Shown here: in pieces, positions 1-6,354 of the stretch
How positions within the stretch are numbered: the stretch's first letter is position 1
Layout: each line of letters starts with the position of its first letter
Assembly (NCBI GenBank): GCA_003131985.1
Contig: PKWH01000335.1
Span: 1,241 to 8,240, forward strand
Direction of reading: 5' to 3'
DNA: 7,000 nucleotides
Origin: Acidobacteriota bacterium
GTDB lineage: Bacteria; Acidobacteriota; Terriglobia; Acidiferrales; UBA7541
Made by a program: the position numbers and the translations under genes
The notes under the pieces: generated by a model
What the model saw: only the letters and a program-made list of their open reading frames with translations
Databases searched by the model: none
What the model was told of the DNA's origin: nothing

Positions 1-1065
1 ATTGTGGCAATGAACGCGTTCATGGAGCTGCCGGATTATTACGTGCCGTGGCTGGATGAAAAAACGCACGCCGTCAACATTCCCCCTTCATCCGGCTCAG
101 AACATTGCAGCGCGTTCGTAGCTACCGGCAGTTACACCAAGGATCACCAGATCGTGATGGCGCACAACAATTGGACGAGTTACCTGGAAGGCGCGCGCTG
201 GAAAATCATTTTCGATATCACACCGCAGCAAGGTTACAGCATGCTGATGGACGGTTTTCCTGGCGTAATCGTCAGCGACGACGATTTCGGCGTGAATTCG
301 AACGGCTTGATGGTCACCGAGACCACCATCACCGATTTCCACGGCTGGGACCCGAATGGAAAACCGGAATTTGTGCGCGCTCGCAAAGCCATGCAATATG
401 CCGGCTCAATTGATGACTACGTGAAAATCATGCTCGATGGAAACAATGGCGGCTATGCCAACGATTGGCTGCTTGCGGATCGGAAAACCGGCGAGATTGC
501 GCGGTTCGAGCTGGGTCTTTTGCATACCAAATTGTGGCGCACGAAGGACGGCTATTATGCCGGCTCGAATTTTGCGAGCGATCCGGACGTCCTGAAAGAT
601 GAAACGACGTTCGACCCTTCGAACGTTGCAGCTTCAGCGAACGCTCGCCACATCCGTTGGGACGAATTGATGGCAGCGAACCAGGGAAAAATCGACACCA
701 CACTCGCGCAAGCGTTCCTTTCCGACCATTACGATACGTTCACCAAGAAGACCGGGCCCAACCGGCGCACTCTCTGCGGCCACGGCGATGTAGCTACCGA
801 AGGAGATCCGGGCTTTGCGAAGACGCCGTACAATCCTTCGGGAGCCGTCCAGGGAAAAGTGATGGACAGCCATATGGCCGAATCGATGACTTTTGTGGCG
901 CGCATCGGCCATCCGTGCGGCACGGATTTTAAAGCGCGGCCGTTTCTGGAGAAGCATCCGGAATATTCCTGGCAATCTTCGGTGATGATCGATATGAATG
1001 CCGGGCCCTGGACGCAATTTCGAACGCGCGAACCTGCTCCGGACGATGAGGCGGCCGGGAAGTAG
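1..1065 (+). CDS. C45-family / phospholipase-B-like Ntn hydrolase, 5' end outside window
   Basis: Partial gene: the frame is open through base 1, so the N-terminus (propeptide or signal peptide) is missing; about 355 residues are visible. The protein resembles the C45 acyltransferase/phospholipase-B-like branch of N-terminal-nucleophile hydrolases. These cleave themselves so that a cysteine becomes the N-terminal nucleophile, then hydrolyse or transfer acyl groups on amide substrates. Counting from the GTG at base 4, the likely nucleophile is Cys35 in EHCSAFVATGS (codon at 106-108), followed by a conserved IVMAHNNW stretch at 50-57. Further family-like blocks are NDWLLADRKTGEIARFELG (153-171) and, near the C-terminus, TLCGHGD (256-262) and GHPCGTDF (302-309). 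The fold class is judged from these motifs; the substrate cannot be told. The stop is TAG, 33 bases from the end of the converging peptidase gene, with no evident terminator between. Neither GTG 4 nor ATG 10 is a convincing true start, because C45 proteins carry a substantial segment ahead of the nucleophile. Confidence 0.72.
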   Translation: MVAMNAFMELPDYYVPWLDEKTHAVNIPPSSGSEHCSAFVATGSYTKDHQIVMAHNNWTSYLEGARWKIIFDITPQQGYSMLMDGFPGVIVSDDDFGVNSNGLMVTETTITDFHGWDPNGKPEFVRARKAMQYAGSIDDYVKIMLDGNNGGYANDWLLADRKTGEIARFELGLLHTKLWRTKDGYYAGSNFASDPDVLKDETTFDPSNVAASANARHIRWDELMAANQGKIDTTLAQAFLSDHYDTFTKKTGPNRRTLCGHGDVATEGDPGFAKTPYNPSGAVQGKVMDSHMAESMTFVARIGHPCGTDFKARPFLEKHPEYSWQSSVMIDMNAGPWTQFRTREPAPDDEAAGK

Positions 1066-1098
1066 CTATTCGCGGACGGCTACTTCACCGGGCGACTT

Positions 1099-3474
1099 CT
1101 AAGGTGCGGTTGGCACGGGCGGAATGTGTTCCTCGAGGTAACGCAGCAAGAGGCTGTAAAGATGAAGCGTAGTTCCCCACCCTTCGTTAATAGCGTGAGT
1201 GCGATTGGGATACTCCATGAAATCCACAGGCTTGTCGAGTTCGATCAATCGATTGAGCAATAGTTCGCTGCCGGAGTAATGCACGTTGTCATCGCCCGAA
1301 CCGTGCACGATCAGCAGATTTCCTCGCAGTCCCTCGGCAAAATTAATGGCTGAACTGTTGCGATAGCCTTCCACGTTTTGCAACGGCAATCCCATATAAC
1401 GTTCCTGGTAAATTGTGTCGTAGAGGCGCAAATCCGGAACCGGCGCGACGGCCATGCCCACCTTGTACAAATCTGGAACGCGAAACATTAAGCTAAGAGT
1501 GCTGGTAGCGCCGCCGCTCCATCCCCACAGAGCAACGCGTGATGCGTCTGCGAATGGATGTGCGCGCAGGAATGCCTGAAGCGCAGCTGACTGATCCTTG
1601 ACGATTACCGGTTGAATCGCGCCATAAACAATTTTTCGCCAGGCCCGCCCTTTCGGCGCCGGCGTGCCGCGATTGTCGAAGCTGACAACCACGTACCCGG
1701 CGGCGGCTGCGACGCGATGAAAATAATAATTCCACGCTCCCCATTCATCGAGCACGGTTTGCGCGGCAGGCTCGCCGTATACAAAAACAAGGACCGGGTA
1801 TTTTTTCGCGGGATCAAAATTCGGCGGCTTCATCACCCAGCCGTCCAACGTGACGCTGTCGCCAATATCGAGCTTGAAGAATTCGGTGGGAGTGTTGAGA
1901 AGCACGGATGCATTGGCGCGAAGATCGGCATTATCTTCCAATACCCGCGCGGAACGATGGGTGGGAAGCTCTACAAGATCGGTGACAGGTGTAACGTCAG
2001 CACGGGAATATTGATGAAAAGCCCAGCGCGAATCGGGAGAAATATCGTAGTGGTGCGTTCCAGGTAAAGAGGATGGAGTTACCCGCTCCGCATTCCCGGA
2101 GCCATCGAGCCGCGTGCGATAAAGATAATGCTGAGTAGCGTTCTCCGGAGACGCACTAAAATAAAGCCAGCCGTCTTTTTCGTCAGCACCGCCAATGCTG
2201 ATCACATCGAAATTCCCGTGCGTAATCAGTTGCACCCTGTTTCCATCGCGAGAAACGAGATAGGCATGCCGCCAGCCGTCCCGCTCACTAAGCCATAGAA
2301 AATCGGCGCCGTTGTGAAGCCATTTGATTTCAGGCATCACGTCGACCCAGGCTGCATCCTGATCTCGAAAAATCTGGCGGACGGCGCCGCTCGCGCGATC
2401 GGAGATCAAAACATCATCGGTATTCTGCAAACGATTCAAATGCTCGATTGCGAGCTCGTTCGAATTTCCCGCCCAATCCATCCGAGCGATGTAGTTGTCG
2501 CGCGGATCGCCGGGGACCAGCATCCAGCGTGTGTCGCCGCCTTCAACATCCACAACCCCCACACGCACCGACGAATTTGTAGTGCCGGGAATCGGATATG
2601 GGATATCTAGAATAGAAGGATAGCGACCCAAGCCCGGATAGGGAAAGCCCGTAACAATCTCATGCGGCGCGCCCAGGTTGTAAATTAGTGAAAAAATCCC
2701 CACACCGCGCGTGTCAAATTGCCAGTAAGCGATGTGACGGCCGTCTGGACTCCAGCGAAATGCGTCGCGGACGTCCAGTTCCTCTTCATAGACCCAGTCA
2801 GAAGTGCCATTGATCAACGTTGTTGAGCCGTCCGTGGTCAGCGGTAGTATTTTGCTCGAAGCGATATCCTCGACATAAATATTGTTGGCGCGAACGTAGG
2901 CGGCCTTCGTACCATCAGGCGAGAATTTCGCAAACATCAGCGACGAAGCCGGTGCATTGGCGCCAAGCTTCTGCAATGCGCCGGACTGCAAGTTGAGCAC
3001 CCAATAATCACCCCGTGTATTTTGCCGCCAAACGGGAGCGGAGTTTGTATAGATCAGCAGGCGGGTCTTGTCCTTCGACCAGGAATAATCCTCAATCATC
3101 AAAGGAGATTTCGCGCCCGCGGGAATGAGTTTCGCGGCAGAAACAAGGATGTCGCGCTTTCCAGTAGCGGTTTCATAGCGGACGATATCCTGCGCCTCTT
3201 TGCCGTCCGCCGATGGCTCAACCGTGGTATAGAAATCTCCGCCATCCAGCCACCGAGCCGGGCCGAAATTCTTCACTTCAAAATCGCCTGACGCGAACAT
3301 GCGATGGAGTAGTTTGTCGGAGTCCGCCGATATGGGAGAAGCTGCTGGGGGATTCTGCGCAATAGCGGGCGCAGCATAAGTCGCGCAAAAAGCCGGGAAG
3401 GTCAGCAGGAAAAGAAATCGTCCCAAGAACTTGAACTTGGTCTTGTTTGTCGCCTTTGCCCCGGCAGTAACCAT
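1099..3474 (-). CDS. Secreted dipeptidyl peptidase IV-type serine peptidase (S9B family)
   Basis: Predicted 791-residue exported peptidase that removes N-terminal dipeptides, typically Xaa-Pro or Xaa-Ala, from peptides. The start at 3474 is chosen because ATG follows AGGGG by 5 bases and opens a good signal peptide: basic KTKFK, a hydrophobic core, and an AIA|Q cleavage near residue 39. The open frame reaches ATG 3573, but that start would overlap the upstream anhydrase gene and put 33 residues before the signal. The N-terminal half (about 60-520) is the DPP-IV beta-propeller. It contains DWVYEEEL (226-233), whose two last Glu residues match the pair in DPP-IV that holds the substrate amino terminus. 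The C-terminal alpha/beta-hydrolase domain has Tyr566 (VYGEP, oxyanion hole), nucleophile Ser653 in GWSGG, Asp728 in HGSGDD and His760 in NRTHAI. Length and motifs fit an intact enzyme. One oddity is Gly rather than the usual Tyr straight after the catalytic Ser. It is probably co-transcribed with the carbonic anhydrase 37 bases upstream. Confidence 0.93.
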   Translation of the reverse strand: MVTAGAKATNKTKFKFLGRFLFLLTFPAFCATYAAPAIAQNPPAASPISADSDKLLHRMFASGDFEVKNFGPARWLDGGDFYTTVEPSADGKEAQDIVRYETATGKRDILVSAAKLIPAGAKSPLMIEDYSWSKDKTRLLIYTNSAPVWRQNTRGDYWVLNLQSGALQKLGANAPASSLMFAKFSPDGTKAAYVRANNIYVEDIASSKILPLTTDGSTTLINGTSDWVYEEELDVRDAFRWSPDGRHIAYWQFDTRGVGIFSLIYNLGAPHEIVTGFPYPGLGRYPSILDIPYPIPGTTNSSVRVGVVDVEGGDTRWMLVPGDPRDNYIARMDWAGNSNELAIEHLNRLQNTDDVLISDRASGAVRQIFRDQDAAWVDVMPEIKWLHNGADFLWLSERDGWRHAYLVSRDGNRVQLITHGNFDVISIGGADEKDGWLYFSASPENATQHYLYRTRLDGSGNAERVTPSSLPGTHHYDISPDSRWAFHQYSRADVTPVTDLVELPTHRSARVLEDNADLRANASVLLNTPTEFFKLDIGDSVTLDGWVMKPPNFDPAKKYPVLVFVYGEPAAQTVLDEWGAWNYYFHRVAAAAGYVVVSFDNRGTPAPKGRAWRKIVYGAIQPVIVKDQSAALQAFLRAHPFADASRVALWGWSGGATSTLSLMFRVPDLYKVGMAVAPVPDLRLYDTIYQERYMGLPLQNVEGYRNSSAINFAEGLRGNLLIVHGSGDDNVHYSGSELLLNRLIELDKPVDFMEYPNRTHAINEGWGTTLHLYSLLLRYLEEHIPPVPTAP

Positions 3475-3479
3475 GCACA

Positions 3480-3484
3480 CCCCT
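3480..3484 (-). promoter_or_regulatory. Ribosome binding site deciding the S9 peptidase start
   Basis: On the minus strand AGGGG lies 5 bases before ATG 3474. It supports this internal start over the upstream ATG at 3573. It partly sits in the loop of a small inverted repeat, CACAC-TAGGG-GTGTG (3476-3490). Confidence 0.55.
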
Positions 3485-3511
3485 AGTGTGATTCCCGCAG
3501 GATCGGGTTTC

Positions 3512-4297
3512 TTACTGCCCGAAATTACTCTCCTCGATTTTCCGGCCGTTCGTGGGCTGAATCGGACGGGCATTATCCGGATACAGTCTCGCGAATGCTG
3601 CGATCTGTGCCGGAGAAAGCTCTATGGGAGTTTTCAGGACGAACCACTTCACGTCGCTGCACGGCGGGATTGTGAGCGAGCCGTCAAAGGTAAAGTAATT
3701 CTGATCGGCCGGCAGCAAATCGGCAGCATTGATCATCACTTTCTTGAACTCGGCTTCTTTGCCGACTTCCTTCGGGATATGGCTCCAGATTTCTCGAATC
3801 AGAGGGTTCTCATTACCGCTCTTCAGCAAGACGGCAACGGCCACCGCGCTTCCATCCGCATGCACGTGAACCAGGTGAAGAACCATATCGAATTTCTGGC
3901 CATTTATTTCTTCCTCGCTCGGATGGTGAAAATGAAACTGGACGAGCGGATATTGCTTGCCGTCCAAGGTAATGCTGCTCCCTGCTTGATACTTAATGAG
4001 GATCGTATGGCCGTTGTTGATGATTGTCATCGGCGCGAGCTTGTAATCAAATTTAATCGGCTTCAGGTCTGCCGGCGCCGCTCCCTTGACGTCGATGGGC
4101 GACTGATGTTGTCCCGTCTTGCAGGCAGCGAAGCTCGGGTCGAGATCGCCCCAATGCTCCGGGCCGTCCGGACCGGAATAACTCCAGTGAGGAGTGCCAG
4201 TGGGATGATCTTGCGCGAATGCCGGGACCGCGCAGAAAGAAGCGATGAGGCAAAGCGTCGCCATGCTCCATACCGAAATTGCGGTGCGAATTTTCAT
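3512..4297 (-). CDS. Periplasmic alpha-carbonic anhydrase
   Basis: Predicted 261-residue zinc enzyme that interconverts CO2 and bicarbonate in the periplasm. ATG 4297 is preceded by a strong GGAGG at 7-base spacing. It opens a signal peptide (MKIRT, hydrophobic 8-24, cleavage AFA|Q after residue 28), so the 27 extra upstream codons of the open frame are not used. Alpha-class signatures are in order: HWSYSG (37-42), QHQSPIDV (63-70), NNGH with the proton-shuttle His at 97, zinc ligands His122 and His124 in QFHFHHPSEE and His141 in LHLVH, and GSLTIPPCSDV (206-216) with the active-site Thr209. Cys59 and Cys213 are placed like the disulfide pair of other bacterial periplasmic alpha-anhydrases. 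The residue two before His141 is Val139, where human CA II has Glu117 as second-shell partner. The gene is complete, ends with TAA, and is followed after 37 bases by the S9 peptidase in the same direction. Expression as a two-gene unit is likely but only inferred. Confidence 0.95.
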   Translation of the reverse strand: MKIRTAISVWSMATLCLIASFCAVPAFAQDHPTGTPHWSYSGPDGPEHWGDLDPSFAACKTGQHQSPIDVKGAAPADLKPIKFDYKLAPMTIINNGHTILIKYQAGSSITLDGKQYPLVQFHFHHPSEEEINGQKFDMVLHLVHVHADGSAVAVAVLLKSGNENPLIREIWSHIPKEVGKEAEFKKVMINAADLLPADQNYFTFDGSLTIPPCSDVKWFVLKTPIELSPAQIAAFARLYPDNARPIQPTNGRKIEESNFGQ

Positions 4298-4537
4298 ATG
4301 AGTTCCTCCACTGGCCTTCACGGCCCCGACTGGATTGTCCCGCCAAAGAAACCGCGTCACGCACGTGAGACGGGCCATAGCATCCCACTCCTAGGTCAAA
4401 TCTTCAACATCTCTGCGCTTCAAGAACATCGATGCCGCAGCGCCGAAGTTGACTCCTCGCAGGCTCTACAGCACAGTTGCGCCCACGGTAAGCTTGCGCT
4501 GTTCGCGATAGACTGGCGCCTTGAATAGGAATCTCGC
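4298..4537. promoter_or_regulatory. Divergent intergenic region, carbonic anhydrase / lipid kinase
   Basis: These 240 bases separate the outward-facing anhydrase and kinase genes and should hold both promoters. Only weak sigma70-like candidates are visible. On the minus strand, TTGAAG (4402-4407) and GATGCT (4379-4384) are 17 bases apart, and TTGACC (4394-4399) overlaps the same area. On the plus strand TTGACT occurs at 4449-4454 without a good -10 at proper distance. No operator-like long palindrome or riboswitch was recognised. The open frames crossing the region are extensions or shadows of the flanking genes. Confidence 0.35.
4305..4309 (-). promoter_or_regulatory. Ribosome binding site of the carbonic anhydrase
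   Basis: A perfect GGAGG on the minus strand with 7 bases to ATG 4297. It fixes the start at the signal-peptide methionine instead of the in-frame ATG at 4378. Confidence 0.75.
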
Positions 4538-5446
4538 GTGAAAACCGAAACACTCGTGATCGTGAATCCGTCGGCTGGAGGAGGGCGAGCTTTGCGCGCC
4601 GAACCGAACGTCGCCAAGCTGTTGAAGTTGCGCGGGCACAACGCTGATTTCTCCTATTCAAAGAGCTCCGAAGACCTGCGCGATCAGGCCAAGTGCGCGG
4701 CTCTAGCTGGGTATCGTTACGTTGTGGCGCTGGGCGGCGACGGAGCGTTCCATCATCTGATCGAGGGCGTACGCGGGACGCAGGCAATCGCGGGGTTTTT
4801 TCCTGCCGGCAATGGCAACGACATTGCCGCAGACCTCGGAATTCCCATCGATCCGCTGGATGCAGCCGGTGCCTTCCTAAGATCAACGCCGCGAGCTATC
4901 GATCTTGTCCGTGCACGATTCAGAGATGGCCGCATCGCGCATTACATCGGAGCAGGTGGAATGGGACTTGACGCCGAAGCTGCGCATCTGGCTAACACAA
5001 AATTCAAAGGGTGGCCCGGTGTCACGCGCTATCTCGCGGGCCTCTCTTGGACGTTCGTTCACGAGCGCGCAATGGATCTGCACGCTGAAATCGATGGCGT
5101 CCCGTGGGACGGCCGCATTCTTTTCGCTGCGGTGGCTAATTCCACGCGCTACGGTTCCGGCATCCGTATAGCGCCGGAAGCTAAAATGGATGACGGTTGG
5201 CTGGATGTTGCGCTCGTTAGCGAAATTCGCTGGCCGCGCCTGTTAGAGGCCATTCCGATTGTTTTGACTTCCGGCGATTTGCGCAGCTTCACTGAGGTAC
5301 AACGGTTTCGCTGCAAACGGATCGTACTGGAAGCGGAACGCCCAGCCAAAGTGCATGGCGATGGCGAGCTGCTTGGTGAATCGCCGGCGGAGTTTGAAGT
5401 ACAGCCCGGCGCGGTGCGCGTGATGACGCCGATACGGCGCCCGTGA
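4538..5446 (+). CDS. YegS/DgkB-like lipid kinase (diacylglycerol kinase catalytic domain)
   Basis: Predicted 302-residue cytoplasmic, membrane-associated kinase that phosphorylates a lipid hydroxyl (diacylglycerol, sphingoid or a related lipid) with ATP. The start is GTG 4538, 7 bases after AGGA (4527-4530), and gives the family-typical N-terminus TLVIVNPSAGGG. Visible blocks: NPSAGGG (10-16), nucleotide-binding GGDG (66-69), PAGNGNDIA (89-97), GMGLDA (141-146), then NSTRYGSGIRIAPEA (201-215) with DDGWLDV (218-224), and finally HGDGE (273-277), equivalent to the catalytic DGE near the C-terminus. The length equals that of the family. The block after GGDG reads AFHHLIEG, where the family usually has T-x-N-E-V-x-N-G, so two normally conserved polar positions are both His. 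No transmembrane segment or signal peptide is present. The gene stands alone on its strand and converges on the carboxypeptidase-regulatory-like gene with 33 bases between. The substrate cannot be deduced. Confidence 0.9.
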   Translation: MKTETLVIVNPSAGGGRALRAEPNVAKLLKLRGHNADFSYSKSSEDLRDQAKCAALAGYRYVVALGGDGAFHHLIEGVRGTQAIAGFFPAGNGNDIAADLGIPIDPLDAAGAFLRSTPRAIDLVRARFRDGRIAHYIGAGGMGLDAEAAHLANTKFKGWPGVTRYLAGLSWTFVHERAMDLHAEIDGVPWDGRILFAAVANSTRYGSGIRIAPEAKMDDGWLDVALVSEIRWPRLLEAIPIVLTSGDLRSFTEVQRFRCKRIVLEAERPAKVHGDGELLGESPAEFEVQPGAVRVMTPIRRP

Positions 5447-5479
5447 AACGCGCCCTCAAAATCGGACACCAATCGCTGT

Positions 5480-5959
5480 TTACTGTTTTTTCTTGCGGGT
5501 CACTTTCAGGTTCACTTCAATATCGCGGCGGGAATCGAAGCTTGAAATGGTGCGAGTGGAAGACGTCACGTCTTCATGTTCAGCATGGATTTCATAGTCC
5601 ACATTCGGATCGAGTCCGCTAAAGCGGTAAAGCCCCTTTTCATCCGCAAAAGAAGTCCTCACTGCTTGCGTTTTGACATTTAGAAGATAGACGACGCTTG
5701 CCGGAACCGGATCTTCGTCTTTGTCCTCCACCAGTCCATGCACCGTGCGGAGCTGAGCTTCGGCCTTCTTTTGGTCTTTGGTTTGCTGTGCAGCGGCCGG
5801 GAAAGCCGTGAAAAACATCAGCAGAACAAAAAGTGCCGACCGAGGAATCCGGAATTTTGTCGCAAGTCCTGGTCCTTCCCAGAGTCCGTAGCTACCCACA
5901 GAGATGCGGGTGACCCAGGAAAAGGAAACGCAAAGTCTTCGGGAATAGTTTGAAATCAT
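5480..5959 (-). CDS. Small secreted protein with one carboxypeptidase-regulatory-like domain
   Basis: About 159 residues from ATG 5959. A clear hydrophobic signal segment (ALFVLLMFFTAFPAAAQ, about 42-58) ends at AAA|Q, so the product is exported. The mature part is one beta-sandwich domain of the CarboxypepD_reg type (about 70-152): RTVHGLVEDKDEDPVPASVV, then SFADEKGLYRFSGLDPNVDYEI, then a final beta strand EVNLKV, and a basic tail TRKKKQ. Such domains are thought to bind or scaffold rather than catalyse, and they are common in Acidobacteriota and Bacteroidota envelope proteins. The start is uncertain. ATG 5959 follows AGAGG by only 4 bases and leaves a long polar stretch of about 40 residues before the signal core; ATG 6016 is even longer; GTG 5899 is possible but lacks a ribosome site. 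It lies 72 bases downstream of, and in the same direction as, the LysW-like gene, so shared transcription is possible. The biological role is unknown. Confidence 0.75.
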   Translation of the reverse strand: MISNYSRRLCVSFSWVTRISVGSYGLWEGPGLATKFRIPRSALFVLLMFFTAFPAAAQQTKDQKKAEAQLRTVHGLVEDKDEDPVPASVVYLLNVKTQAVRTSFADEKGLYRFSGLDPNVDYEIHAEHEDVTSSTRTISSFDSRRDIEVNLKVTRKKKQ

Positions 5960-6031
5960 CGAGCCTCTGCCATCCGAGCAACACAATCCGAAGGCGAAGA
6001 GAAAAAATCCAGTCAAGACACGGAACGAAAA

Positions 6032-6265
6032 CTATTCTGCCTCTTCTTCTTCCTCTTCTTCTTCCTCGACCGCGCCCTCTTCGTCGGAATCCTCTTCTTC
6101 GTCCTCTTCCTCATCTTCGTCATCAGCAATCGCGATCAGATGAACGGGATGAGTTTGCGTCACTTCAAGCTCCGCATCGCACTCATGGCAGCTGAGAATT
6201 TCGCCTTCTTCCACTTCGTCTTCGTCCAAATCAATTTCGGCGTCGCATTCGGGACATCTGGTCAC
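6032..6265 (-). CDS. LysW-like zinc-ribbon protein with long acidic tail
   Basis: Predicted 77-residue cytoplasmic protein starting with GTG 6265, 8 bases after AAGGAG (6274-6279). Residues 1-35 match the LysW/ArgW amino-group carrier fold: TRCPEC (Cys4, Cys7), an EVEEGEIL linker, CHEC (Cys26, Cys29) and AELEV, which together should bind one zinc. True LysW proteins are about 54 residues and end in EDWGE, whose last Glu is conjugated to aminoadipate or glutamate by LysX. Here that motif is absent. Residues 48-77 are instead 25 Asp/Glu out of 30, although the last residue is still Glu. Only one Arg and no Lys occurs in the whole protein, so it is extremely acidic. No lys or arg biosynthesis gene lies nearby in the window. 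It may be annotated elsewhere as a lysine biosynthesis protein by similarity; that function is doubtful. Its actual role is unknown. Confidence 0.82.
   Translation of the reverse strand: MTRCPECDAEIDLDEDEVEEGEILSCHECDAELEVTQTHPVHLIAIADDEDEEEDEEEDSDEEGAVEEEEEEEEEAE
6040..6067. repeat. GAA/GAG low-complexity polypurine-polypyrimidine tract
   Basis: The plus strand is uninterrupted pyrimidine for 28 bases (CTT/CCT units). It is followed by further interrupted TCTTCG/TCCTCTTC units up to about 6123. It encodes the poly-Glu/Asp tail of the LysW-like protein on the other strand. Imperfect trinucleotide repetition means it could change in length by slippage in units of three without breaking the frame. 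Confidence 0.8.
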
Positions 6266-6273
6266 TGATTTCT

Positions 6274-6279
6274 CTCCTT
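6274..6279 (-). promoter_or_regulatory. Ribosome binding site of the LysW-like gene
   Basis: AAGGAG on the minus strand, 8 bases before the GTG start at 6265. No ATG is in reach, so this site decides the GTG start. Confidence 0.7.
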
Positions 6280-6307
6280 CCTAAGGCCGGCTACCACCGG
6301 GAAGCGT

Positions 6308-6328
6308 ATTATATAACGCCGGTGTCAA
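6308..6328 (-). promoter_or_regulatory. Candidate promoter elements for the LysW-like gene
   Basis: On the minus strand a perfect TATAAT (6308-6313) lies 42 bases ahead of the GTG start of the LysW-like gene, in the most AT-rich spot of this intergenic region. A perfect TTGACA (6323-6328) lies upstream, but only 9 bases separate the two boxes, too few for a standard sigma70 promoter (about 17). The -10 may work with a weak -35, or one of the boxes may be chance. The same AT-rich core reads TATTATATAAC on the plus strand and could serve the NUDIX gene. Confidence 0.4.
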
Positions 6329-6354
6329 GCTTTTGCGTGGCGGAGCCTCTAAAA

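Noticed and set aside
1612..2067. Plus-strand open frame of 151 codons inside the S9 peptidase
   Set aside because: Antisense shadow of the hydrolase domain; the composition and lack of motifs do not suggest a real protein.
3475..3573. Upstream in-frame ATG at 3573 as the S9 peptidase start
   Set aside because: It would overlap the anhydrase stop and put 33 non-hydrophobic residues before the signal peptide; ATG 3474 has its own ribosome site.
3431..4528. Long plus-strand open frame of 365 codons
   Set aside because: It is antisense to the complete carbonic anhydrase with clear active-site motifs. Its translation shows no recognisable domain and it has no ribosome site.
5447..5479. Possible terminator between the converging lipid kinase and the secreted-protein gene
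   Set aside because: A T-run exists at 5485-5490, but no stable stem precedes it.
5917..5959. Twin-arginine-like SRRLCVS near the N-terminus of the secreted protein
   Set aside because: The hydrophobic core begins about 30 residues later and the motif lacks the usual F-L-K positions; it is also uncertain that this leader is translated.
6032..6265. Role as the lysine biosynthesis amino-group carrier LysW
   Set aside because: The EDWGE carboxy-terminus needed for substrate attachment is absent and no lysine pathway genes are near; only the zinc-ribbon similarity is kept in the call.
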